From contig NZ_CP018335.1 in assembly GCF_001902295.1 (NCBI RefSeq), forward strand, positions 1,364,001 to 1,428,000: DNA of 64,000 nucleotides, written 5' to 3'. This DNA is from Clostridium kluyveri. GTDB taxonomy: Bacteria; Bacillota; Clostridia; Clostridiales; Clostridiaceae. The translations under genes were made by a program, and so were the position numbers. The notes under the pieces were generated by a model. The model saw only the letters and a list, made by a program, of their open reading frames with translations, was not told where the DNA came from and made no database searches. Positions 35,121 through 44,440 of this stretch are shown piece by piece (within the stretch, counting starts at the first letter, position 1; each line of letters opens with the position of its first letter).

Positions 35121-37334
35121 ATGTATAATTTAAAACATAAGCACGTACTTAAAAGTAAAAAAATAGCTTTGTTTGTCACATCTCTGGCAATTTCAGGTGC
35201 TCTAGGAACTGCAAAAGTATATGCAGCACCAGAAGTTGAGAGGTACAGCGGCATAAATAGATATGAAACAGCAGCCAAGGTCTGTGATGCGGGGTGGGAT
35301 ACTGCGGATTATGCTGTAATAGTAAATGGAGAAAATTATCCCGATGCCCTTGCAGCGGCTCCACTTGCAGCAAAATATGATGCACCTATACTTTTGACCG
35401 GGGCAGATACATTGAATGCCTATACATCCTCTGAAATAAGCAGATTAAATGTAAAAAATGTTTTTATAGTGGGAGGAAAAGGTGTAGTGTCTCAAAGTGT
35501 AGAGGACTCACTAAAGTCTAAAGGTGTAAAAGTTACAAGACTTTCAGGAGATGACAGATATGAAACAGCCCTGGCAGTAGCTAAAAAAGTAGGCAAGCCT
35601 AAGGAAGTAGTTCTTGTAAATGGAAATGATTTTAGAGATGGGATGACCATAGCTTCAATAGCTGCCTTAAAAGAAATACCTATAATATTGACAGATGGAG
35701 CGTATATGCCAGCGGATGTTAAAAAATATTTAAATAATACCTCCAAAATGGATCAGGTGTATGTAGTAGGAGATGCAAATACCATAAGTGATGAGGCTAT
35801 AAGCAGTCTTTCCAATGTGAAAAGAATAGGTACAGGCAATGCCTACAATAAAAATGTAAGTGTTATAGAAGCCTTTGCAGGGGAAATAGATACAAGTACC
35901 CTTTACATAGCCTCTGCTAAGGATTTCCCTGATTCTCTTGGGGCATCAGCTCTGGCACCTAAAACTTCATCACCGGTATTATTTGTGGACAGTCCCCTGG
36001 ATGAGTCTACTTCAACTTTCCTTAAAACACATATAGTAAACAACTTAAAAGTATTAGGTGGATCAGGTTCCATAAGTTATGATTTAGAAACCACTGCTAA
36101 AAATTTACCTTTGAATATAGGAAGCACAAATAATTTTACAGATACCATATGGCAGGATGAAAAATACACTCCAAGGTCAACTGTAGTGGTAACTGCCACA
36201 GACGGTACTAAAAAGGAAGTTCCCGTGGAATGGAATTTAACCAATATAAACACCACAAAACCTGGTATTTATACTTTTACGGGAACTTTAAGCGGCAGTG
36301 ACAAGACTGTATATACTACTCTTACGGTAAAACCACTTCCCTATAAAATTGACAATTTAACTGAAACTGCAAGTAGTAAAGCAAGTTATAAATTGCCAAC
36401 TACTGTCACTGCCCAGATGACAGACGGTACTACTGACGAGGTGGCTGTAAACTGGGATTATGGAACGCAATCTGGAAACAAGCCGGGAGTTTATATATTT
36501 AACGGTACAGTGGACAAGTACAGTAAAAAGGTTAAGCTTACTTTGACAATTACTGCAGGTTCTACAAAAACCATAAAGAGCATTGCAAATATAAAGGCAA
36601 CTGTAGCTAAAAAGTCTGATTATACTCGCCCAACTACGGTAGAAGCTGTAATGAGTGATGGCTCTACTGAGGATGTAGCTGTAACCTGGGGAAATGAGAA
36701 GAAGTATGATACTGGAGTATATACCTATGAAGGAACTGTAAGTGGATACAGCAAAAAAGTAGGACTTATGCTTATAGTTACAGGAGAAGGAGGAACTGAT
36801 CCAAATGATCCAGACTATCCAGATAATCCTGATAACCCAGATGATTCAAAAGATTTAGGGGAGTTGGATGCTATAATGCAAGGGGAAAATTATCCAACTA
36901 CAGTAGCTGATCCTTCCACAGGAAAACAAGTGGCGGTTACTTGGACAGAAGCTGTTAGTATAAGTTCTCAATTTAAAGATGACGATTATGTAGATGGATG
37001 CAGAGTTGCAGAGTTTACTTTATATGGTGTTATCAAGGGCAATGTTAAAGTAAAAGCAACTATAGGAATAATGCCAAAGATTATTTCTCTTAACTCAGAA
37101 ATAACCATAAGCAGAGCAGATTATCCAAATGGTGTAAATATGTCGGATTTGTCAGATTTAATAAGTGCAGCTATAATTGGAAAAGATGGCAACAGGACAT
37201 CAAAGAAAGTGCATGTTCTTTTATGGAATCCACCTACTATAGATCCAACTAAAGCTAATATTTATTATGTAAATGCAACTATAAGTCATTATGGTAATAA
37301 TCCTGTTAGGATTACAATAACAGTGACTGATTAG
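35121..37334 (+). CDS. Surface protein: three CWB2 repeats plus Big_4-type Ig-like domains
   Basis: A 737-residue protein. ATG at 35121; AAGGAGGA is 12 bases upstream, a somewhat long spacing. The signal peptide ends near KVYA (~35). Three CWB2 repeats follow (ERYSGINRYETAAKV, TRLSGDDRYETALAV, KRIGTGNAYNKNVSV), with the third diverged. From residue ~330 at least three bacterial Ig-like group 4 domains are recognisable by the pattern V-A-MTDGT-E-V-V-W ... G-Y-F-GTV-GYSKKV-L-L-V. A short Asp-Pro-Asn linker (about 560-585) precedes the last ~160 residues. There is no sorting signal. It probably forms part of the S-layer or a wall-bound adhesive layer; no enzymatic domain is visible. Confidence 0.88.
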   Translation: MYNLKHKHVLKSKKIALFVTSLAISGALGTAKVYAAPEVERYSGINRYETAAKVCDAGWDTADYAVIVNGENYPDALAAAPLAAKYDAPILLTGADTLNAYTSSEISRLNVKNVFIVGGKGVVSQSVEDSLKSKGVKVTRLSGDDRYETALAVAKKVGKPKEVVLVNGNDFRDGMTIASIAALKEIPIILTDGAYMPADVKKYLNNTSKMDQVYVVGDANTISDEAISSLSNVKRIGTGNAYNKNVSVIEAFAGEIDTSTLYIASAKDFPDSLGASALAPKTSSPVLFVDSPLDESTSTFLKTHIVNNLKVLGGSGSISYDLETTAKNLPLNIGSTNNFTDTIWQDEKYTPRSTVVVTATDGTKKEVPVEWNLTNINTTKPGIYTFTGTLSGSDKTVYTTLTVKPLPYKIDNLTETASSKASYKLPTTVTAQMTDGTTDEVAVNWDYGTQSGNKPGVYIFNGTVDKYSKKVKLTLTITAGSTKTIKSIANIKATVAKKSDYTRPTTVEAVMSDGSTEDVAVTWGNEKKYDTGVYTYEGTVSGYSKKVGLMLIVTGEGGTDPNDPDYPDNPDNPDDSKDLGELDAIMQGENYPTTVADPSTGKQVAVTWTEAVSISSQFKDDDYVDGCRVAEFTLYGVIKGNVKVKATIGIMPKIISLNSEITISRADYPNGVNMSDLSDLISAAIIGKDGNRTSKKVHVLLWNPPTIDPTKANIYYVNATISHYGNNPVRITITVTD

Positions 37335-37395
37335 GCAATTAGGAAGGGGCAAAGATTTGCCCTTTTCTGTAAATTATATAAAGGGAGGTTATTTA

Positions 37396-40300
37396 ATGAA
37401 GAAAACTAAAATGCTGGTCATAACTGCATCCATAGTACTAGGACTTGGTGCAGTAGTAGAAGCAAAGCTGCCCGCCAATGCTATAGTAGTTGGTAACAAT
37501 GTTTATGATATAAGTTACTTGACCAGCAATATCTCAAAAATAAATGATGAGGTAATGAATAATTTAGGTTCTATTTTTTATGTTGATAGTAATAATGTAA
37601 CTAAAGATATATTTACAGGGTCTACTCTTGATGATTCACAAATAGTAAACAGAGTTGGAAATACATTAAATTATTACACCTCAAGTGGAACTGTTCAAAA
37701 ATTAGTAGCTGATTCCAACAATGAGTTTGATCCAAATGGAATAAGTGTAGGAGATTTATCCGCTGTAATAAATATAACTTATAAAAAGATTACAGTTGGA
37801 AGTCAAACCTTATATGCCTATACTGTAAAAGTAACTCAAGTTTTAGGATTGCAGGATGCTGCTTACTTTAGTATAGATACTAGTTCTACGGTTCCTTTGA
37901 CTCAAGTTAATACTTATATAGGAACAGCTTTAACTAGTACACCTAAATTAACTATATATGATACAAAGCAAAAAGATATAGCCAGCGGGTCAGTAATGGG
38001 AGTATCTCTTGGTGGTGACAGCGGTACCATTGATGTACCTGTATCTTTACATTATGATGGCAGTCAACAAACTCCAACAGGAAATGGAAATTCTTCTGTT
38101 AACTTGGTAAATACAGGTTTTTCTGTTGTAGACTCAGATAATGAATGGATGTATTATGTTAATACTGCTGATAAAAATAAACTTTATAAAAAAAGTGTAT
38201 CAGGGGCAGATAATTCACCTATAAGTGACGATAAGGTAGGGTATATAAATTTATTGGGAGACTGGGTATATTATATTAACTATACTGATGGTTCAAAGAT
38301 TTATAAAGTAAGGACAGATGGTACTCAGAAACAAAAAGTAGCTGATGATATGGCTTCCTGTTTAAACATATTGTCAGGGAAAATTTATTATATCAATCAC
38401 AGTGACAGGGCTAGAATATATGTAATAGATTCCCAGGGAAGAAGGCAGCTTTGTAGTGATTCAGCTAGTATGTTAAGTGCTGGAAGTAATAATTTCTTAT
38501 ACTATGTAAATACTTTAGATGATAATAAATTGTATAAATATCTTCTCACCAACAGTACGAAATCCACAGTTAGTGATGTTTCTGTGCAATTTTTAAATGT
38601 CTTGGGAGACAGTTCCGTATTCTATACTGGAAAAAATGGATTATTATATGCATCCAGCGGTTCCTATTATTCAAATCCAAATGGTGTGACAGCTGTTACA
38701 AATGTTCCTACAGGCAAAGGAAACAGCAGTACATTAAAGGCGGTAAATGATGTACTGACTGTCATATGTGCCGAAGATGACAATAATATTTACTATAAAA
38801 GCTATGTGGATGGGGGAAAATTATATAAATTAGACAAGAAGTCAGGAAATGGCTATAAAGTTGTGGATGATTCAGTTGAGTATGTAAATATAATTGGAGA
38901 TTATATTTATTACACTAAAAGTGGAAAATTGTATTATGTCCCTAAGGACTCTGATGGTACAGTAAAGGGGACGGCAGTGACAAAACCTAAGTCAACTTTA
39001 AAGATAAGTAAACTGGGAACTATAGATACTATTAGAACAGATGATATAAATAAAATTAACTTTCCAGACAGGGTGGCTGCTACAATGAGTGATAATTCAA
39101 CAGCACAACTTGTGGTGAACTGGGACAAGACCATACCAAAGCCTTCAAAGGGAGTATATACTTTTACAGGAACAATTTTAGGCTATGGAAATAAAGTTTC
39201 TCTTAGTGTAATTTTAGACTCTGGAATTATAGATATAAACAATGTTACAGTTGTAAATGGAGTTGGAAGCAAAGATACAGTTACGGTAACAAAACTGAGT
39301 CAAGGGGACGTTATAAGTATATATACAAGTTACACAGATACCAAACCAGTTAAGACAACTACTGCTGGAGCTAATGGTACAGCTGTTGTAAGTGGGTTGA
39401 ATCTGAATCCCAATGGAGACTACTTGTATATTACTGTAACCAGGACAAATAAATCAGAAGGAGAAAAATCAGCTTACATGTATGGACCGGAAGTTCCAGT
39501 GAATTTTTCTGTAGATGCTGCAAATGGAAAAATTACAGGATTGAAATCAGGAATGAATTACAAGGTATTTTTAGAAATAGTTGATCCTAATACTGGAAGC
39601 TTGCCAGATGTTCCAGATTCCAGTGCACAAGTAACTGTAGCTAATAACGGACAAGCAACTTCTGATGGAAGTATATCAGTGCCAGCACTAAGTATTATGA
39701 CTGACTTAAAGCAATTAAGAATAGTTGCAACTAATGGAAATGACAGTGCTCCATCTGCGGCTGTAGAAGTAGGAAAGCCTAAGTTAGATGGTGTATCAGT
39801 AGATTTAACTAACAGCAGAATTTTGGGAACTACTGTAGATATGGAATACAGTTATGCATATGATAGTGTTACTAGTCAAAACCCATCTGATTGGACTGCT
39901 TGTTCAGCCATAAGTACTCCTGTATCAATGACGAGATCTCTTCAAGTTTCTGTAAGGAAAAAGGCAAAAGGACCTTATCTCCAAAGTGATATTGCCACAT
40001 ATGGATTATTCCCGGCACCAGTGGTTACAGGAATTACAGATGGAGGAACTTATTCAATTGGAAGTGATTTAACTGTAGTTTGGCCAGCTAATGTAGATGA
40101 TAGTAATGGGAAGATCACTTATACAGCAGTACTTTATAATTTAACGGATAATACTACTAATACCAGTATCACAAATGTTACAGGTAATAATTATAGTAGT
40201 GATTTAATAAAACTAAATGCTGATAAAACAGCAACAACCGCTGATAGTATTATTAAAACAACAGATATAACAGGAACTGGAAAGAACTACAAGCTTGTAG

Positions 40301-42672
40301 TAACCGCTGTTAAAGAAACTCCATCAGGTCTAAAAGGACAATCTCAAACAACTATAAGTTTTGCCGTTACTGCTGGAAAACCACAGACTGTAGACATAAG
40401 TATGGTGGAGAATCCAGGAACAATGAAAAAGGATGCAACGAGTAATTGGGTATCAGTAAATCCAACTACAGATGCCTTAACTTACTATAATGCTACACCT
40501 AGATGGACTGATTATCCAAGTACTTCAAGTACAGCGGTAATTCAAAGACTTGAATTGGAGCCTAGCAGGAATTTGTCACAAGTAGACTTAAATACTAATA
40601 TAAAGGTCAAAGATTGGAATAGCGCAGCCAAAGTTTCTTTTGCACCTAATACCCCTGTTACTCAGGATGGATATTACAAATTAACAGTAACATCTAAGGC
40701 AGATGACAACAAAGCCACTACAGATACAGTTAAGTATTTTATAGTAGATACTACTAGAATTCCAGTTTTACCTAAGATTGATGGAATAACTGATAATGGC
40801 ACATATAGTGCTGGCATAACAGCCGGAATTACAATAACTGAGGATACAACCAAAGGGGAAAGTTTAACCATACCAACACTTATACGTGATGGATATGTAA
40901 CACAGCTTTTAGATACGAATGGCGATATTATAAATCCCACAGAACCTGGCAGTGCTGCAGTTACAAGTGGAGCTATAACTTTAAAAGGTACTTATCAATT
41001 GGATTTAAATACCGTAAATGTTGTAAATGGTAAAAAAGACCATAAAGCTTATAATTTCTATGTGGATAATACAGCTAGTGTTTCAGATCCTGTAGCTTTA
41101 GGTGATATTTCAGTTCCAGATAACAATACTGTGAAAGTAAACAATATATCATATGGTTCTACAATCAAGGTGTATAGTTCTTCAGGAAGTTTGTTAGGTT
41201 CAGCCACTAATTATAGTGTATCAGGTTCTGTATCAGTGACTATAGCAGGAGGAATACCGGCTAATGAAACTAGCATTTATGTTACAAGAACTGACAGCGG
41301 AAAGCAAGAAAGTAATAGAACTCAATATGCACTGACCCTGTCACCAAGTGTAAAATCAATTTCTCCAACAGTATTCAATGAAGTGGATAATACTGGTGCT
41401 GTAAAGGGAACCGTGTCAGGAACCCCAACAGATACTATAGCAGTGGAAATACAGAATGGAACGGTAAATGGAGCTGTAAATGATATTATAACAGCTAAGG
41501 TAACAGTAACTACTGGAGCTTTGCCAACAGGGTTAACTTATAAGGCAGTAAAATTGGATGATACCCATATTGGAATAGTTATTGAAGGTACTGCAAGTTC
41601 AAGTGAAAAGACAGACAGTATAAGTAATTTAGTATTTACTATAGATGAATCAGCAATATCACCAACAACAGGTGGAACTAGTGCAGATATTCAAACAACA
41701 CCAGTTACTATAAACTTTAATAGTGCTCCAGCAGCTGTAACTAATGTGGAAGCTGCTGACATTGGAAATGATAATAAAGGTAGTGATTTACAAGTTAAGT
41801 TTAATGCAGCATCAGATGAATCAACAAAGGTGGGATCTTATAGGATATTTGTAGTAAAACATGGAAAAACATTTAATTTGGCAGATGCAAATGCTGTATC
41901 ATCAGCAAACTATACTACTGTTGGAAAGACAGGAGGAAATATAACAACAACATTAAGTGCAACAGCTAAGGATACTGATGGAGCGGTTATTGCAAATGGA
42001 ACAGCTTATGATATTTATGTTTTAAGTGTAGCAAATGGAACAAATGCTAATTTAAATGCATTATCAACAGCCAAATCTAATTTCACTCTTACTAATGCAC
42101 CATTACCAGTAATATTTTCAGTAGCAGGCAAAACAACATCACCAGCAACTTTAAATGATGAAACTCCAGATGTAGTGGTCAAAGGTGTATCAGCAGGGAA
42201 TACGGTAACTGTTTATGATGGCAGTAATGATGTAGGAAGTGGAACAGTAGCAGTAGGAAGTACCACAATAACAATTACTACTAGTGCTCTATCAGTAAGT
42301 TCACATACACTGACAGTTAAAGCTACAGATGACGGAAGTATAATTAATACTTCAACACCATTTGTATATATTGTTGATAAAACAATCACTCTGCCAACAA
42401 CTGACGGTTCATCAACATCAAGTTCATTGGTGTTAAAGGCAGGAGGTACTGAAACTGACTGGGCTTCAGTTGCAGTAACTAGTGGTGGTACGGCATCAGG
42501 AACAAAAGTGGCTTCTTCTGTATCAGGAGGAAATACTTGTACCATAAATGGAATTGTAGCAAGCGATGGTCAAACAGTAATATTTACTATAACAGATAAT
42601 GCAGGAAACACTAAGTCATTTACAGCTACTTGGAATGAATCTGGATCATCTTGGGATGTTTTAACTGTTTAA
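37396..42672 (+). CDS. Giant secreted protein with beta-propeller-like and Ig-like repeats
   Basis: About 1758 residues. The start is the ATG at 37396 behind GGGAGGT; the frame opens 13 codons earlier without a start signal. A signal peptide (~1-27) is followed by ~200 unassigned residues. Residues ~245-520 hold DUF5050/propeller-like repeats (WMYYVNTADKNKLYKKS, WVYYINYTDGSKIYKV, KIYYINHSDRARIYVI). Next comes one Big_4 Ig-like domain (~540-605), then over 1000 residues of Thr/Ser/Val-rich Ig- or cadherin-like beta domains. It has no CWB2, SLH or LPXTG anchor, unlike its two upstream neighbours, so retention may depend on partners from the same operon. It is followed by a terminator. The function is unknown; a fibrous surface protein or adhesin is inferred. 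Confidence 0.85.
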   Translation: MKKTKMLVITASIVLGLGAVVEAKLPANAIVVGNNVYDISYLTSNISKINDEVMNNLGSIFYVDSNNVTKDIFTGSTLDDSQIVNRVGNTLNYYTSSGTVQKLVADSNNEFDPNGISVGDLSAVINITYKKITVGSQTLYAYTVKVTQVLGLQDAAYFSIDTSSTVPLTQVNTYIGTALTSTPKLTIYDTKQKDIASGSVMGVSLGGDSGTIDVPVSLHYDGSQQTPTGNGNSSVNLVNTGFSVVDSDNEWMYYVNTADKNKLYKKSVSGADNSPISDDKVGYINLLGDWVYYINYTDGSKIYKVRTDGTQKQKVADDMASCLNILSGKIYYINHSDRARIYVIDSQGRRQLCSDSASMLSAGSNNFLYYVNTLDDNKLYKYLLTNSTKSTVSDVSVQFLNVLGDSSVFYTGKNGLLYASSGSYYSNPNGVTAVTNVPTGKGNSSTLKAVNDVLTVICAEDDNNIYYKSYVDGGKLYKLDKKSGNGYKVVDDSVEYVNIIGDYIYYTKSGKLYYVPKDSDGTVKGTAVTKPKSTLKISKLGTIDTIRTDDINKINFPDRVAATMSDNSTAQLVVNWDKTIPKPSKGVYTFTGTILGYGNKVSLSVILDSGIIDINNVTVVNGVGSKDTVTVTKLSQGDVISIYTSYTDTKPVKTTTAGANGTAVVSGLNLNPNGDYLYITVTRTNKSEGEKSAYMYGPEVPVNFSVDAANGKITGLKSGMNYKVFLEIVDPNTGSLPDVPDSSAQVTVANNGQATSDGSISVPALSIMTDLKQLRIVATNGNDSAPSAAVEVGKPKLDGVSVDLTNSRILGTTVDMEYSYAYDSVTSQNPSDWTACSAISTPVSMTRSLQVSVRKKAKGPYLQSDIATYGLFPAPVVTGITDGGTYSIGSDLTVVWPANVDDSNGKITYTAVLYNLTDNTTNTSITNVTGNNYSSDLIKLNADKTATTADSIIKTTDITGTGKNYKLVVTAVKETPSGLKGQSQTTISFAVTAGKPQTVDISMVENPGTMKKDATSNWVSVNPTTDALTYYNATPRWTDYPSTSSTAVIQRLELEPSRNLSQVDLNTNIKVKDWNSAAKVSFAPNTPVTQDGYYKLTVTSKADDNKATTDTVKYFIVDTTRIPVLPKIDGITDNGTYSAGITAGITITEDTTKGESLTIPTLIRDGYVTQLLDTNGDIINPTEPGSAAVTSGAITLKGTYQLDLNTVNVVNGKKDHKAYNFYVDNTASVSDPVALGDISVPDNNTVKVNNISYGSTIKVYSSSGSLLGSATNYSVSGSVSVTIAGGIPANETSIYVTRTDSGKQESNRTQYALTLSPSVKSISPTVFNEVDNTGAVKGTVSGTPTDTIAVEIQNGTVNGAVNDIITAKVTVTTGALPTGLTYKAVKLDDTHIGIVIEGTASSSEKTDSISNLVFTIDESAISPTTGGTSADIQTTPVTINFNSAPAAVTNVEAADIGNDNKGSDLQVKFNAASDESTKVGSYRIFVVKHGKTFNLADANAVSSANYTTVGKTGGNITTTLSATAKDTDGAVIANGTAYDIYVLSVANGTNANLNALSTAKSNFTLTNAPLPVIFSVAGKTTSPATLNDETPDVVVKGVSAGNTVTVYDGSNDVGSGTVAVGSTTITITTSALSVSSHTLTVKATDDGSIINTSTPFVYIVDKTITLPTTDGSSTSSSLVLKAGGTETDWASVAVTSGGTASGTKVASSVSGGNTCTINGIVASDGQTVIFTITDNAGNTKSFTATWNESGSSWDVLTV

Positions 42673-42721
42673 ATTTAATATTTTACAGTAATAATCTATA
42701 AGGATTATTACAATAAAAAAT

Positions 42722-42749
42722 AGGAGGAAGTAAACATCTTCCTCCTTTA
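42722..42749 (+). terminator. Terminator after the giant surface-protein gene
   Basis: GGAGGAAG (42723-42730) pairs perfectly with CTTCCTCC (42738-42745), followed by TTTAA. It lies 50 bases after the stop. Confidence 0.75.
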
Positions 42750-42796
42750 AACAAAATAACATATCCACTTCTCAGGTGTTGAAAGGAGGAGCTAAA

Positions 42797-43471
42797 TTGA
42801 TAAAAAGGATGAAAAAATACAGTTTAATAGCATTAACCCTATTTATGTTTTTATGTCTCAGCAAAGGGGCTGTTTTAGCAGAGGACAGTGACACTGTAAA
42901 TCTTGGAACCAGAACAATAACTGATGTAAATAAAACGTGGACAATAACTTTTAATAATCCTATAGAGTTTGACTCTGTAGCTGGCAACGTAGAAATTAGG
43001 GATGTCACCACAGGGAATAATGTTCCAATAAGTCCTGTACAGGGAGACAATAGATCTGTTGTTATAGTAAAAGCACCTTCTGAAGGGTATACAGTAGGCC
43101 ATAATTATCTAATCACTGTAAATAAGAATATAAAACTGGAAAGTGGAACTCCATTATCTAAAACTACTACACTTAATTTCATAGTTGCCTCAAAGGAGGA
43201 TAATGAGTATACTCTATCTGCAGATATTACTGTGTCACCGATTATCAGTGTATTTAAACAGATAACTGTAACTTCTACAAATTTGCCTGGTGCATCAAAG
43301 TATAAGATTGATGAGAACAATAAGTTATTTGATATAGGGGAGACCATGGCTTCATTGATATCAGAAGATACTGTGAAAGTCTATATATGTGATTCTAGTG
43401 GAAATGTACTTGGAACAGCTGATATGGATGTTTCCACCACCAAGAACAATATAAGTTTAAAATTACAGTAG
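42797..43471 (+). CDS. Secreted protein with SbsA/Big_5-like Ig domain, first of two tandem paralogues
   Basis: About 224 residues. The start is the TTG at 42797, seven bases after AAAGGAGG. A signal peptide (KKYSLIALTLFMFLCLSKGAVLA) is followed by an Ig-like domain with the pattern NLGTRTITDVNKTWTITFNNPIEFDSV ... VTVGHNYLITVNKNIK, similar to SbsA-type Big_5 domains found in surface-layer proteins. It shares its whole length with the next gene (VNK-WT-F, GY---HNY, SPI--I-KTIT-TATNLPG-SKYKI, DVS-TKNNIS). No anchoring motif is present. The role is unknown; context suggests a surface-layer component or chaperone-like partner of the large proteins upstream. Confidence 0.75.
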   Translation: MIKRMKKYSLIALTLFMFLCLSKGAVLAEDSDTVNLGTRTITDVNKTWTITFNNPIEFDSVAGNVEIRDVTTGNNVPISPVQGDNRSVVIVKAPSEGYTVGHNYLITVNKNIKLESGTPLSKTTTLNFIVASKEDNEYTLSADITVSPIISVFKQITVTSTNLPGASKYKIDENNKLFDIGETMASLISEDTVKVYICDSSGNVLGTADMDVSTTKNNISLKLQ

Positions 43472-43499
43472 TAAGTACTGTTCAAGGGAGAGGAAAGTT

Positions 43500-44183
43500 T
43501 TGAAAAGAATTATGAAGAAAGTTGCTTTGACTTTAACCCTGGTAGTAATCTTATGTGTTTCTTATAATACTTTTAGTATTTCAGCAGAAGAAGATTTTAA
43601 AAATATGGGAACCAAGGTTATAAGTAATGTGAATAAAATCTGGACGGTAGAATTTACATCTCCGGCAGATATTGATTCTTTGAATAATAATATTAGAATT
43701 GAAGATCTTACAGATGGAAGTATTTCTAATTTAAGTGCTTCTCAGGGAGAGGATGAAAATTCAGTAGAAATTAATCCGCCTTCTGGAGGATATAAATTGT
43801 CCCATAATTATAAATTAGTCATAGATAAAAGTTCTAAATCTAAAAAACAAGAAAATCTGCCAAAGTCTGTTGTATTGTATTTTAATGTAACTTCTAAAGA
43901 GAATAATGGCTATACTATTTCGGCAAATGTGGAGGTTTCTCCAATTGTTGATATAGCAAAGACAATAACTATATCTGCTACAAATTTACCTGGTGTATCA
44001 AAATATAAGATAGAAGGCAGTAATAACTTATGTGATATAGGTAAATCGGTATTTTTATTTGCTGCCCAAGACACAGTAAAAGTCTATCTATATGATAATA
44101 AACAGAATTTGCTGGGTACTTCCGCACTGGATGTAAGTGCCACTAAAAATAATATCAGCACGGATATAACTTTGGCAGATTAA
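43500..44183 (+). CDS. Secreted protein with SbsA/Big_5-like Ig domain, second tandem paralogue
   Basis: A 227-residue protein with TTG start at 43500 behind GAGAGGAAAG. The signal peptide is ~1-28 (VALTLTLVVILCVSYNTFSISA). The mature part aligns along its full length with the preceding protein (for example VNKIWTVEFTSPADIDSLNN, SHNYKLVIDKSSK, ISATNLPGVSKYKIEGSNNLCDIG). The two therefore arose by tandem duplication and have since diverged to roughly half identity, judged by eye. It ends the exported-protein array and is followed by a hairpin at 44237-44271. Confidence 0.75.
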   Translation: MKRIMKKVALTLTLVVILCVSYNTFSISAEEDFKNMGTKVISNVNKIWTVEFTSPADIDSLNNNIRIEDLTDGSISNLSASQGEDENSVEINPPSGGYKLSHNYKLVIDKSSKSKKQENLPKSVVLYFNVTSKENNGYTISANVEVSPIVDIAKTITISATNLPGVSKYKIEGSNNLCDIGKSVFLFAAQDTVKVYLYDNKQNLLGTSALDVSATKNNISTDITLAD

Positions 44184-44236
44184 ATGTTATAATAAGCGAG
44201 AAAAGAAAAACTATTGTAAATAGAGCAAAAAAGGCA

Positions 44237-44271
44237 TATAAGTGACAAGGTTAATCTTAACTTGTCATTTA
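44237..44271 (+). terminator. Terminator closing the surface-protein array
   Basis: ATAAGTGACAAGGTTAA pairs with TTAACTTGTCATTTAT (one bulge, one mismatch), followed by a T-rich stretch. Confidence 0.7.
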
Positions 44272-44440
44272 TATGTTTTTATATGGCTAATAAGTTGGAA
44301 ATATGCTATAATAATCCTGACTTATTTGGTATACTGCTAATTAATGAAGCAAATGGAAATACTTCAATCAAGTGATTTTTAAAAGGAGTATAAAATGTTT
44401 TGTAAATATAGATATTAAATACAGGAAGGAGAATGCAATT

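Noticed and set aside
42213..42545. Long minus-strand frame opposite the giant surface protein
   Set aside because: It is an antisense shadow of a Thr/Ser/Val-rich coding region, without ribosome binding site or recognisable protein.
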